A stretch of 26,838 nt of DNA from Copromyces sp. CBS 386.78 (GCA_030685235.1 MU839311.1:1-26838); one strand, 5' to 3'; shown: positions 1 to 12,005, counted from the stretch's first letter. Numbers and translations are program-made. Notes: generated from the letters alone by a model not told the origin.

Positions 1-28
1 AAAAAAAAAAAAGTAAAAGAAAAAGAAA

Positions 29-60
<32 letters not shown>

Positions 61-149
61 GAAAAAAAAAGAAAAAAAAGAAAAAAAAAGATAAATAAAT
101 ATAAAAACAAAAATAAAAAAATCTAAAAAGCAAAAAAAATAAAAAAAAA
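1..149. repeat. A-rich low-complexity tract with (GAAAAA)n
   Basis: Nearly pure adenine with scattered G. Six perfect GAAAAA units run from 19 to 54, followed by A-runs and AT-rich filler. It holds no coding sequence. It ends at the AT repeat that precedes the left inverted repeat. The right edge of the window is the strand-mirrored equivalent (T-rich). Confidence 0.9.
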
Positions 150-161
150 TATATATATAAA
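150..161. repeat. 12-bp direct repeat, left copy (putative TSD)
   Basis: TATATATATAAA lies directly outside the left inverted repeat. The identical 12 bases in the same orientation follow the right inverted repeat at 26518-26529. Same-orientation copies outside inverted repeats fit a target-site duplication of a TIR element. The low complexity means part of the match may be chance, and the true duplication could be shorter (8-11 bp). Confidence 0.5.
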
Positions 162-245
162 ATCTCCTAGCTTGGGCAGAATAGTGTTTCACTGCCTCCC
201 TCGGGCATATCCAGCTCCGCCCAAGGGAAGACTATTTTATTATTA
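162..245 (+). repeat. Left terminal inverted repeat (84 bp)
   Basis: Reverse complement of 26434-26517 with three mismatches (183 A/G, 204 G/A, 240 T/C), all transitions. It begins ATCTCCTAGC. It has balanced base composition and keeps CpA dinucleotides, unlike the DNA just inside it. It contains its own inverted motif, CTTGGGC at 171-177 and GCCCAAG at 219-225. Confidence 0.85.
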
Positions 246-299
246 ATAGTAAATCTTATAATTAATTATATTATCCCCTATATAATTTACTATATATTG

Positions 300-743
300 A
301 TTATTATTTTAATATAAGTAGTAATATTGTTATTACCGCCATTATATAAAGTTTTAACTTTATCAATAATATAAAACGTAATATCGATAACGAAACCGAA
401 AAGTAGACTGCGTATACTAAATACGAGTATTTTGCCCAACTATAGGTAAAGGAGGCCTATTAAAAGGTATATTAGAAAGCTTTCAATAAAATCGTTCGTT
501 AATATTATATTATATTCGGTACGGTCCCTACGGCGGCTAGGCTAGACCCCGATAAGTTAGAGCTATATACTGGTAAATTTATAATATAATATGGTTTACC
601 CTATTTGTATACTATATTCGAATCCTTTTTTAATTGAAATTAGTTATTCGTACTTAATAAATTCGATTATTACCCCTTTTAGTAATTTACTAGATTATTC
701 GATAATGAGGATTAATATTTGAAATATTAGGACTTCGATAAGG
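300..743 (+). pseudogene. RIP-degraded CDS of the TIR element, part 1 (unidentified protein)
   Basis: One + frame (containing the codons AAT ATC GAT AAC at about 380) reads through roughly 120-150 codons broken only by TAA and TAG, the pattern left when CAA, CAG or TGG codons are hit by RIP. Recognisable stretches include TAYTKYEYFAQL and, further on, LDPDKLELYTGKF followed by YGLPYLYTIFESFF. The frame runs straight into the insertion point of element A at 743 and resumes after it at 15029. I recognise no domain. It may be the transposase or an accessory gene of the TIR element. No start codon can be fixed. Confidence 0.45.
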
Positions 744-997
744 TATCACAGGGTTAGACCTGTAATGTACTGTACTGTACTAACTATACATATACTGTGC
801 CGACTAGAGCCTAGAGCTCTGGCTACGCATATATTATCGTTACGTATAGCCTCACGTGCCCGCGTACGGTCTAGTCTATAGGGCTCTCGCCTATATATAA
901 CTAGACCTCTTCGTATACTTCCTTCTCTCTTCCTTTCTCCTTATATAATAACGTATATTTTATTATACCCCTTACAGTGCTATTTCGCCCCGTAATA
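744..997 (+). repeat. Element A 5' LTR
   Basis: Starts TATCACAGGG (a TG start altered to TA) and ends CCCCGTAATA. It aligns end to end with 14770-15023, with differences nearly all C/T or G/A. A short TGTAC-type run lies near 766-781. The pyrimidine-rich stretch before TATATAATAACG near 920-955 may be promoter or R-region sequence (inference). Confidence 0.9.
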
Positions 998-1480
998 ATT
1001 TATTACATTTAATTATTACATTGCACGCGCTTATTTAATAAGAGGAAGATTGCTTGTATTTTAATCGTAGTAATTAGTAATTAAGATTCGACTTTGCGCG
1101 TTCCCGACTTCGAATTACGAACCTAGTTATTAAGCTAAGTAAAATACTAAAACGAATATTATTAAGATTGCTTGCGCTTTTTTTTTCTCCTTTATATTTA
1201 TTAAAGTATATTTGATTTAGCAATTAATATTTAACTCTATTATTCCCCGAACCTAATCCGTAACCGATAACTTTATTATTATTATAGTTATTAGTACTAT
1301 TGTAATAATTATTGGCTTAGAATATTAAAACGATTTAACGGTTTTCGTTTAAGCGTTCGAGGGCTTCTATTATTAAGCGATTAAAATTTCAATCCTTATT
1401 TCTTAAGCATATAATTTCACTAACCTTTCCGTTTTTTAAACCTTTTTCTCCGCTTTTTATCGCTTACTTTACGACGACGT
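998..1480 (+). other. Element A 5' leader (untranslated region)
   Basis: AT-rich, RIP-mutated sequence between the LTR and the first recognisable gag frame. The first about 35 bases, ending TTGCACGCGCTT, align with the start of element B's leader (5624-5657), differing mostly by transitions. They should therefore include the primer-binding region, but I could not assign a tRNA. Confidence 0.5.
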
Positions 1481-3110
1481 AATTATAATTAGAACCGACG
1501 TTTATAATTTCGAAGAAGATTTTATTATAGTTAGAAAGGAAGTTATTTATTTATATATTTGTATTAGAAATTTTAATTACGAAATTGCCTATAAAGAAAG
1601 TAATATTACGATTATTTATACTTAATATTTATTCGCTATTTAGGTTAGTATAAAGGATTATTAAAATTAAATCGAATTATTTTACAAATAGATCGCCATT
1701 CTTAAAAAGGAGTTTAACGATTTCTATATAGTATCCGTAGCCGCTTTTTAATCCTAAAAGGACTATTATTAAAAAATCCTTTTCGACCTTCGTACCCGGC
1801 TCTTAAAGAATAACCTAGTTCCCCTATCCCTTAATTTAACCTTTTTACTTCTTAGTATATTTAATAATTCCAGCGACGACAACGATATAATAAATGCCGG
1901 TAAGAATAGTAGCGGTTATAGGTTGGTATTATATATTATAATTACCCCCGCTTTTAATAATAAAGGATTGTCGATTGAACGCGCCGTTAAATATTACGTT
2001 TGGCGTATACGTATGAAGTTTACTTAAGTAGATGAGCCTAAGATTTTTACTAACGAACGCTTTAAGTTTTTTATTATTATTTGCTCTATTGAGGGCGTCT
2101 TATTCGAAGCTATTGAGACCGAATTGAATAAGGCTATTTTCAGCGAATTTTATAAGTAAGCTATAACTTTCGAATTAATTAACGAATTGGATAAGAAGTA
2201 CGATAATATTAATATCGTTATAGAGTCCTATTGTATTTTCGAGGACTTTAAGATATTTAAAAGTATAAAATGGATTAATTTTAAGGAAAAGTTCGTTATA
2301 TTTGTCGATAAATATAAATTCGATAAAAGTATAAAGATTTATTACTTCCGTTAGAAGATTAGCGATTGCATTCGTTTCGCCCTTTTTTATTAATATTTTT
2401 AGCTTATTAATAATAAATTTAACGAATAGTTTAAAGCCGTTTATAATTTCGCTAAGGTATTAGAAGATAAAGATTAGTATAAAAAGTAGATTAATTTATT
2501 TTATAAGGTTAATACGATTAATATTTCCGTTCTTACCGGTCGTTCTAATACCTCTACGACCGAAGTAACTATTAACTAAAGCGGCGATGCAATAGATTTT
2601 AATATTATAATAAAAACGGATATCTAAATATTTCGTATAATCGAGGTTAATATTTTTGAATATTATATAAAGATAGGTGTTTATATTCGCTATAGAAGGC
2701 CCGGTTATTATTCTACTAATTATTGCGCTTAGGTTAATTTTAAAAAAGAGGTTAAGCCTTATAATAACCGTAATAAAAGTCGCGGCGGTAATATTAGCAA
2801 TATTGGTAACGGTGGTAATAATTGTAATAATAGCGGTAATAATAATAGTACTTTTAATAACAGAGGTAATGGTAATTATAATAATAATAGCGGTAATAAT
2901 AATAGCGGCGGTAATAATAATAATAGTAATTAATAGTAGCTCGTTTAGGGCTAGTATAATTATAGATAGTAGTACTTTAATTATAGCGGCGGATATTATA
3001 TTAATGCTATAAACCTTAGTATAGGTATAAGAGTTCTAGCCTTCGGTATTCCGGCTCCCGGTTATTATAACCCCGTTCTCGCTTATTAATCCAGCTTTAT
3101 TAACCCGGTT
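1480..3110 (+). pseudogene. gag: Element A gag (capsid/nucleocapsid), RIP-degraded
   Basis: Gag packages the retrotransposon RNA. The frame shifts along the remnant and is split by TAA/TAG. A stretch at about 2040-2130 (FIIICSIEG then FEAIE) matches the corresponding part of element B's gag. Around 2240-2400 the frame reads FEDFKIF then WINFKEKF, like a retrotransposon capsid region. A CX2CX4HX4C knuckle lies at 2682-2723, but all four ligand codons are now TAT (Tyr). It is followed by a long Asn/Gly/Ser-rich tail (about 2752-2930; NNSGNNNS-type repeats with an RGG-like start) and then a Tyr/Pro-containing segment to about 3110. The upstream boundary is uncertain. Confidence 0.7.
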
Positions 3111-3169
3111 ATAAGTAACGAGAATAGTTCGATTTCGGGCTAGGGAAATATATAGTTTCCTAATTAAAT

Positions 3170-5402
3170 TATATTTAGAGGTACGAATTTAACAGATATA
3201 GAGGAGATAATAGGACTATCCTTATATAGTTAGATATTATTAAAATAAATAGATTTTTAATAAATAGCCGTTATAAATATTTAAATTTATTAAGTCTTTT
3301 TATTTATTTATTTTATAGATTATGTAAATTATATTATACTATTCTTATTAATAGCGGATATACGGCCCTTAATTTTATTAATTATTATTTTATTTACCAT
3401 TATTATTTCCCTTTTTTTTTATTCGCCATTCTTAAATTATTATACTTCGCTAATAATTAGGCTAAGGGTAGTATTATTTACTTTTTTAAATTTATAATAT
3501 AAGTAAGAATTTATTACAAAATTATTAATTTATTAATTTATAATTTGGTTAAGGATAACCCCGTTATTTTAGGTTATTTATAATTTATTTATTACGCTTT
3601 AAATATTAATTAGCTTAACAATTCCCTTCGGTTTAGTTCCGCTTATATATAATACGGCTATTTCCCGCCCAGGAATTCGAATTATATTATTCCGTTTTCA
3701 AACCGTTACTTTATAATTTTACAATTATTAATTTAACGTTTATATTAGAATTTAACAATAGAGGATATAAATAATAAAAGCGAATTTAATTAGTATAACG
3801 AAATAGTAATTATTAAATAATTATTTATTTCCGCTATAATTAAGCGTATTACTCGTTAGCGATTTTACTATTTTAAATATAGGGTTATTAACCAGCTAGG
3901 TACTACCCCGTTCGGGAAAATAAAAAGCAGTAACGTAATTATATTATTAATTTTACCCCCGGCTCCCTTTATACTTCGCCCAGCGCTTTACCGTTAGGCC
4001 GGCGGCGTAAAGACTTCCGCAGTAGATTATTAAGTCCTAGTCCGGCTTTATAGTATTCTAATTAATCCTATTAACCCTAACGATATTAAAGAACTTCCTA
4101 CTACTACTTTTAATTAATTAACGGAAATTTATAAACTTTAAATTATTTATACGATTCGGGCTAATTTAGACGAAAATATCCGTAAATAAACCGAAGAAAA
4201 TAAAAAATTAGAAAAGAAAGGACGGGTTTTAGATTTTTAAAATATAAACGATAATCTTATATTAAATATCGTAGTAGAAGTATTATTAAATAAAAGTTAG
4301 CGTTTTAAATATTTTTTCGGTAGTAAATATTATTATTAAATTAACGCCTTAGTAGGGAAGGGAAACGAAACTGCTTTAAGGGCTATAAAAATTTCTAACT
4401 TTATTAAAATTAATAATATTAACGACGATTTTTTCTATTGCGAAGAAGTGATTAATAAGTATTTTGTAGTAAATAGTATCGCTATTAATAAAATTACGTC
4501 TAAAAACGCGGTTAAATTCTATAAAAAAGTTAACAAATTTTTTAAAACGGTCGTAAAGATTTAAATTAAATTCCCGCGATAATATTAGTATTATACGTAA
4601 ACCTTCTTATAAAAGGGAGCGGATATTCTTCTTCCCTATAGGGTATACGATTTGAAGATTGAATTCCGTCCGGGTATAACCCTTCTCGCTTCCTGCGGGC
4701 GTACGTTCAATCTTAACGAATTTAACGTTATTAAAAAATAGGTCGATAATATATTTTAGAAGAAGTTTATTAGGCCTTTACAATTAGAGGCTTCAATACC
4801 TTTGCTCTTTATTAAGAAATTGGGAGGCGGAGTCCGCGTTTATATTAATTACTACGGCGTTAATAATATTACCCTTAAATCCTATTATCCCTTCCCGTTT
4901 ATTAAAGAAACTTTTAACGCGATTTACTACGTTAAGACTTTTACGAAGTTTAATGTAATCGCTACTTTTAATTATATTTGTATTAAATAAGGATACGAGT
5001 AGCTTACTGCTTTTATAACCTAGTTTAGCCTATTTAAATTTTTAATTATTCTTTTTAGCTTATAAGGCGCCCTAAGTATATTTTAGAATTATATTAATAA
5101 TATTCTATATAATATTTTTAATATTTATACGACTGCCTACTTTAATAATATCTTTATTTATTCCGATAATATTAAAAATTACGAGCGGTACGTTAACGAT
5201 ATTTTTAATAGGTTAGTAAAAGTAGGCTTTAGCGTTGATATTAATAAGTACGAATTCTATATAATAAGAATAAAATATTTAGGTTTAATTATTACGTTTA
5301 GAGGTATCGAAATAGATTTAAAGAAGGTTAAAACTATTACGGATTAGTAAGTACTAAAATTAAAGAAGTCCTTACAATCCTTTTTAAGCTTTGCAAACTT
5401 CT
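3170..5402 (+). pseudogene. pol: Element A pol, part 1: protease and reverse transcriptase
   Basis: Degenerate pol. The aspartic protease active site at 3350-3358 reads Asn-Ser-Gly in the context ILI-NSG-YTALNFIN, where the family has Asp-Ser-Gly. The reverse transcriptase is well preserved from about 4790. An unbroken stretch, 4802-4990, reads FIKKLGGGVRVYINYYGVNN and then FTKFNVIATFN. The motif A aspartate is Asn (4952-4954). The YxDD box at 5138-5149 reads Tyr-Phe-Asn-Asn, followed by IFIYSDN and later KYLGLIIT. The protein could not have worked. The frame is cut at 5402 by insertion of element B and continues after 12232. Between protease and RT (about 3400-4560) lies RIP-mutated spacer or connection coding that I cannot resolve. 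Confidence 0.85.
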
Positions 5403-5623
5403 TATTACAGGATTAGCCTATAACATACCCACCCTACACCGACCCTTAGATGTGCCATGCCTAGAGTCATAGTACGGTCACGTACAGGGTTATGTGCGCG
5501 CACGGACTGGCCTTCCAGGGCTCTCGCCTATATAGCTAGTCTTCCGTATATATTCTCTCTTCCTCTCCTTCGTACAATAATGTATATCTTACCCTACCCC
5601 TAATAGTACCTCACCCCATAATA
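5403..5623 (+). repeat. Element B 5' LTR
   Basis: Begins TATTACAGGATTAGCC and ends CCCCATAATA. Compared with the 3' LTR it keeps many more C and G residues (for example GATGTGCCATGCC here, GATATACTATACT there). Nearly all differences are transitions, with the 3' copy carrying the RIP-type base. Confidence 0.92.
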
Positions 5624-6140
5624 GTTTGTTATGCCTACTATCGCGCTGCGTGCGCTCAAAGGAGATAGATTCAAATCTACGTTTCGCACAAAAATATTAT
5701 TTAAATTAAATCGCATCCGCGATCAAAGATCACAAGCGGACAAGCAAAGACTCGGTCGCAAACATCGCGACTCGAGCTAAGTAATATGACAGGCATCTGT
5801 CTCAGATCAGTTGTGCTGGATTGACGAGCCGATCTACTTCGCCTCTGAGCTCAAACGTTTTTCGTAGTCTCTCATAACAACGACGCTCTCCAAATTGTCA
5901 GCCCCCATTTTTTCCCCTGCAGATCCGCCCCGCTTTTCGGCCGCCACAGCAGAGTATGTGGCGCGTGGCTTGGAACCTGCGGGTCCAAATGGTGTGACAT
6001 TGTGATTGGTAGGGGTGGGGTTTATTTGGTCCCGTAAGGAATTCCAAGACTACGATGGTCCGAGCGGAGGTGGCTGAGTGAATGAGACTAGTTTTTCGTA
6101 TATTGTTAAATGCTTCGAGGGCCCCCCTTTTGCGGCTATT
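5430..6140 (+). other. Low-RIP island in element B (5' LTR, leader, gag start)
   Basis: Base composition changes abruptly from AT-rich, CpA-poor DNA to balanced DNA rich in CpA and TpG. It returns to RIP composition after about 6140, in the middle of gag. Inside, the + frame in phase with downstream gag is open from 5790 apart from a TAG (5865-5867) and two TGA (6003-6005, 6075-6077). The sequence has no counterpart in element A between the leader and about 6065. See findings for explanations. Confidence 0.8.
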
Positions 6141-7040
6141 GAGTTGGCGTTGGCCAATATTTTCGAATATTCAATTAACGATACTAAATAGAAATAGAAA
6201 ACCGCTATAGACCTTTTCAAGGAGTTCGATACTAAGTACGATAATTCTGACCTTACCGTTATCGTTCGTCGCGAATTAGACGACCTAAAGATAATTAAAA
6301 ATATACGTTAGACTATTTTCGAGGACCGCTTCACCATCCTTATCGATTAATACAATATAAATAATACTATAAAAGTATACTTCTTATATAATAAAATTAT
6401 TAAGGCCGTCTATAATATTATCGCTTACTAATACCCGTTTTTTACCGATAACGATTACAGTAAATAGCTTTAAATAATCTGCTTATTAGCCTAGAGCTAT
6501 AAAAATAATATTTACTACGAAAAGTTCATTAACTTATTTTATAAATTGTTTTCCTCGAATAATTATAATACTATTTCGTTTATAGAGTAACCTATTAATT
6601 AGGGCGGTAATATAATAGACTTTAATTTTATATCCGCTATTAATATTATTATATACGGTATAATTTCCTAAGAGACTTTCGAATATTATATAAAAATAAG
6701 TACATATACTTATTATAATCGTAAAGATTATTTTTTAATAATTTACTATAGCCCTATTAATTTTAATAAGGATTCCCCCGCTTCTACTTATAGTAATTGC
6801 AATAATCGCAGCGGTAGGGGTAGTAGTAAAAGCGGTAATAAAGGTAATAATAATAATTCCGCTCTTTAATAAGGTTAGTACGGCTACGGTTAATAGGGAT
6901 ATAATTAGTAGGGCTACGGCTAATAGTATTAAATTAATACTATAAATGCCTAAGCGGCTAATAATAATAATAATACCGCGGCGCCGTAATATTAGTAGGC
7001 CCCGGTCCCCGCGTACGTCCCCGGCTTTATTAGCCCTATT
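5790..7040 (+). pseudogene. gag: Element B gag, RIP-degraded with an unmutated N-terminal part
   Basis: Capsid/nucleocapsid polyprotein remnant. In the low-RIP part the frame reads, among others, CWIDEPIYFASELKRFS, then EYVARGLEPAGPNGVTL, and from 6078 VNETSFSYIVKCFEG and FAAIELALANIFE. This last part aligns with A's gag (about 2040-2130). From about 6150 on it is full of TAA/TAG. A CX2CX4HX4C knuckle occupies 6705-6746, with all four ligands changed to Tyr. A low-complexity tail follows: Asn/Gly/Ser/Arg-rich (about 6780-6865), Tyr/Gly/Gln-type repeats where the glutamines are now stops (about 6870-6945), then an Asn/Ala/Pro-rich end to about 7040. The true start is not certain; upstream of 5787 the frame has a TGA. 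Confidence 0.65.
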
Positions 7041-7079
7041 TAAAGTAACAAAACTAATTATATTAATTAATAGGAAAAT

Positions 7080-10000
7080 ATATAACCTCTAAACTAAATT
7101 GCGATTGGAGGCAACTATTTATAGGACAAATACGGAGGGAGGAAAGTAATATCCCTATATAATTAAATATAGTTAAAATTTATAGATCTTCTATAAATAA
7201 CTATTATAAATACTCCAATTTATTAAACCTTTCTATCTAATTATTCGATAGATTATATAAAGTATATTACTTAAGCCTAGTCGATAGTAATTATACTACT
7301 TTAAGCTTTATCGATAAACGTTTTATTTATTAATATTATCTTCCCTTCTATAAATTTATAGTCTTTAAAATCTTCTACTTCGCGGACGGAAGCCTAGCCA
7401 AAGGTAATATTACCTATTTTATAAGAATTACGATAAGGATAGGCTACTATTACGAAATTATTAATCTATTTATCTACAATTTAACCGAGGATAATCCTAT
7501 TATTTTCGGTTACTTATAGTTAATTTACTACTCGCTAAATATTTTATAACCTTACAATTCGCTTTAATTTATTATAGTTTGCGAAGAATATAGTTATTTT
7601 TTAAGGGGGATCCCTAGTAATAAACGGGAAACCTTAGTAGCGAGCCCGGTTACTTATTTTAATACGGCGAATTTAACATTTAAAAAGGCTATATACAAAG
7701 AGGTCTTAAATAAGGGTAAACCCAATATTAAACCCTAAACGGATATCCTACGCCGTATCTCTATAATTACAATTATAAAACGAACGGTTCGTTAATATTT
7801 TAACCGCTTTCGGGACCGGATCGTTTACCGCTTAAAAATTTCTACAATTAGTAAAATACTAACAAGCTCCGATTAAACTATTATATTCTATACCGTTCCC
7901 TACAGCGTAATCCCCCCTCTTCTATTACGGATAGTCCTAGTATTTTACCAGGTAACTAAAAAATTCCGTACTATTACTATAAATTATCGGGTATAAATCC
8001 GTCGCCTCTATATCCTAATAGGTCCTATTAACCCCAACGATATTAAAGAACTATCCGCCGCTACTTTTAACTAATTAGTAGAGAAGTATAACCTTTAAAT
8101 TATTTATACTACGAGGACTAATATAGACGAAAATATTAAGCGTATATTAGAGGAAAATAAATTAGTAAAAAAGTACAATATTTTATACTCGTCCGCTCTT
8201 AGCAATAAACTTACCTTAGAAATAATTAAAGAAGTCTTAATAGGTAGAAGATAGAAGTATAAGAAGTTCTTTAATAGTAACTTCTACCGCTAAATTAACA
8301 ATTTAGCAAATAAGGGTAATATAACTACTTTGAGGGCTATTAAAATCTCTAACTCCATTAAAATTAATAGTATAAATAACGATTTTCCTTAGTACGAAGA
8401 AGTTATCAATTAATATTTCGCCGTTAATAATATTATTTTACATAAAATTACTTTAGAAAATATTACGAAATTTTACAAGAAAATTGATAAATTACTTAAA
8501 ATAGACGTATAAATTTAAGCTAAATTACTTCAATAATACTAGTATTATACGAATACTTTCTATTAAAAGGGAGTTAAAACCTTTTTTTTTTTACCGTTTT
8601 TACAATTTTAAAATTAAATTCCGCCCGGGAACTATACCCCCAGCCGTTCGCGGACGCCCTTTTAACCCCGATAAATTTAGTATCATTAAGAAATAGATTA
8701 ATAATATATTATAGAAGAAATTTATCTAACTATCCTAATCGGAAGTATCCGCCCTAGTCCTCTTAATAAAGAAATTAAGTAGAGGAGTTCGCGTTTGCGT
8801 AGACTACTACAATATTAATAATATTACCTTTAAATTATAGTATTTATTACTATTAATTAAAGAAATTTTCGATACGATTTATCGTATTAAAATCTTTATT
8901 AAATTCGACGTTATTACTATTTTTAATTATATCCGCGTTAAGGAGGGGTACAAATAGCTTATAGTTTTTATAATACGGTTTGGTCTATTTAAATTATTAA
9001 TAGTTCTATTTGGCTTATAAGGCGCCCCTGGGGCTTTTTAAAACTATATTAATAATATTTTTTACAACGTTTTTAATATTTATACAATTATTTATTTCAA
9101 CGACGTTTTAATTTATTCTAATAATATTAAAGATTACGAACAATACATTAATAACGTCTTCAATTACTTAACTAGAACAAGCTTTAGCGTTAATATTAAT
9201 AAATACAAATTTTATACAATATAGACGAAATATCTAGGCTTTATTATTATATTAGGAAGTATTAAAATAGATTTAGAGAAGGTTAAAGCCGTTACCGACT
9301 AAGTAGTTCTCTAATTTAAAAAGTCTTTATAATTTTTCTTAAGTTTTATAAACTTCTACTACTATTTTATTAAAGATTTTTCGATAATAGCAGGATTATT
9401 ATACGAATTTACGAAGAAGGATACTATATAATTGTAGTCCGTTACGTATAATTCCACTTTCGAAACTTTAAAACGAATTTTTACTAGCGGACCTATATTA
9501 AAGATATACGATTGGTCTAAAAAAACAGTAGTTAAAATAAATACTTTTAATTAGGCCGTAGGAGGCACCCTACTTTATACGGGAATAATAGCGTCTTTTA
9601 CTCCATTACTTACTTTTTATTAAAATATTCGTTTTAAAAATATAATTACAATATATACAATAAAGAATTGCTCGCCATTATTAAAATTTTCGAAGAATAG
9701 AGGCTAGAGTTCAAAGGTACTTAATAACCCTTCGATATCCTAACCGACTATAAGAACCTTTAAACCTTTATAACTAATAAGTAGTTTACCCAACGTTATA
9801 TAAAGTAGTCCTAATTCTTATTATAATTTAACTTTTTAATTAAATATACTTTAGGGCCATAGAATCTCCGCCTAAACGTTTTAAACCGTAAACTTAATAA
9901 CCATTTTGCCAATACCGACGATAATCATTTAATAGCCCGTTAATACGCCTTTCTAAACTTAATATAATTCGAAGAAGGATATTTAGACGACCCTTTAAAT

Positions 10001-11950
10001 TTTTTATTCCACTTAATAAACAATTACAACAATAAATTTATTAACGATATTATTTTAAATAGTTACGAAACCTCCGTTTTCCTTTAAGAAGTAATTTCCT
10101 ACTTCGTAAACCCTATTTATAGATAATAGACTCCCGGTATTAAAAAAATCTTTTATAAAGTATTCGCAGAATATTAGGTAGCCAATAATAGCGTTGCCAA
10201 ATAGCGTAATAAAATTATTATTAACCTTTACAATAAAGAATTCTAATTCGTTCTAATTAATTATTAATATAATTCCCTTAGCGCGAAGTACCCTAGCCGT
10301 AATACAATTTACGATTTTTTTTAATACGATTTCTATTGGGAGGGGATAGCTTATAATATTAGAGTTTTTTGCAAAAGCTATCTCCCCTATACTAAAACGA
10401 AATTTTTAAAACGAAAATCCGCTAATTTACTTAAACTTTCTAAAATTTCCTTCGCTCTATAGAAAGATATTTCTATTAATTACATTATTCTACTACTTTT
10501 AAACATTTATTTCGGCTAAACTTTTAAATATATTATTATCGTCGTTAACCGATTAATAAAAATACGTTATTATATTCTAACGGTAATTCTAAAAGTTGAA
10601 GAATTAATTAATTATTTTATCGACCGGGTATATTACCTTTACAGCTTATTAGATATAGTCCTTTCTAATTGCAGTACGTAATTCATTTTACGTTTTTAGA
10701 ATATTTTGTATAAACGGTTTACTATTATTCGTAAATTGACCTCTACTTTCTACCTTTAGATTAATATTTAAACCGAACGTATTAATATAGAAATAGAGTA
10801 ATTCCTTCGTTTTTATATTAATTAAGTATAAATTAATTGGGCTAAATAACTACCCTTCGTTAAATTTGTAAATAATAATGCAATTTCTTTATTAACCGGT
10901 ATTTCTCCTTTCTTCGCTAATTACAATTTTTATCTTCGAATAAATACCGAACTACGTACCCTACTATACTTAAATTTATTATCCGTTTAATTAAAAGAGT
11001 ATTATAAAACTAACGAATTGGCCGATCGTTTCTAGACGATTTAGGATTTTATATTATAGTAAATAAAATATATTTAAATACGTTACGAAGATAATACTAA
11101 TTATTACCGAATCGATTCCCTTAAATATAAGGAGGGGGATTTAATATTTTTTAATACAATTAACCTCGCTAATAGCTACCCGATATTAAAGTTTTACTTT
11201 CAATAGGAAAGTCTATTTAAAGTTATACGAATAGAATTTTATATAGTTTATTTCGTTTTACCTTTAAATATAAAGTATATTCCCGTTTTTTACATTTTTA
11301 TAATTTAGCCCTAGATCGGTAGAGGCCTCCTTAGCTAAAATATAGTAACGGACGTTAAAGTAAATAACGGTAGAGTTATAATTTATATAAATAATTACGA
11401 GGAATATATTAAATAGGACTTTAAAAAGTTTATCGATTATATTTAATTAGGTAATAATATTTATTAATACTATTATATATAATAGAAAGGAGATTATTAA
11501 CCAATTTAGGAATTTAAAATTAATATTATTAATTGCGAAGAAATAATTTTACATTTTTATAAAGAGAATTCTAATAAGCTAATACCTCTTAAAGTTCAGT
11601 AATAGCCCGAATATATTAATGCCGCCCTAGTACCCAACCTTATATCCGTTCTCGAACCCCTTAAGCCCGCTTTTGAACTACTTAGACGGCGCTCCGCCCG
11701 CTTAGTACGTTGCGACTATAAATCCGATACCGTAATCGATATATTAATACTACTATTAATCGGTATTATAATTATTCGTAAATTAATTAAACTATTAAAT
11801 AAAAAGGTAGAGGAGTCTTTAGCCTTATTATATAGTAAAATATTATGAAGGTTATTAAATATTTGGGTAAGTAGGATATTGCTTATAGAAGTTATTAATT
11901 ATAATAAAATATTAGAGGAGATGGAATTGAATAATTATAATGGTTAAATT
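7080..11950 (+). pseudogene. pol: Element B pol (protease, RT, RNase H, integrase), RIP-degraded
   Basis: Protease: the active site at 7283-7291 reads Asp-Ser-Asn (family Asp-Ser-Gly). RT: motif A FDVITIFN keeps its Asp (8907-8909), while the YxDD box at 9093-9104 reads Tyr-Phe-Asn-Asp, followed by VLIYS. RNase H: about 9530-9900 in the same layout as in A. Integrase: about 10130-11100. The position normally held by the second catalytic Asp (Ser-Asp-Arg-Gly in the family) reads Ser-Asn-Cys-Ser near 10665. A GPY/F-type module follows at about 11205-11310 (LFKVI, then YFVLPLNIKY). The remaining about 600 bases to 11950 hold a C-terminal extension I cannot classify. Stops are nearly all TAA/TAG. 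Confidence 0.85.
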
Positions 11951-11985
11951 ATTATTTTATATATATATTGTCTAAAGTTATTAGA

Positions 11986-12005
11986 GCTTCTTTTGAGGGG
12001 GATAG
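11986..12005 (+). other. Element B polypurine tract
   Basis: A purine-rich run (CTTCTTTTGAGGGGGATAG) sits directly before the 3' LTR start at 12006, where plus-strand synthesis is primed in LTR retrotransposons. Element A has the same tract at the equivalent place (14749-14769). Confidence 0.75.

Noticed and set aside
1..149. Telomere or centromere satellite at the window edges
   Set aside because: The arrays are short GAAAAA and ATTTTT microsatellites, not a TTAGGG-type repeat.
2677..3012. 111-codon Ile/Val-rich open frame on +
   Set aside because: It is the shifted reading of the AAT/GGT/AGC repeats that encode gag's Asn/Gly tail in the true phase. The hydrophobic protein is an artefact.
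5837..6049. 71-codon open frame on - in the low-RIP island, first taken for a captured host gene fragment
   Set aside because: The + phase of the same DNA runs in frame into gag residues that align with element A, so the antisense frame is probably its shadow. Not fully excluded; a protein search of both readings would decide.
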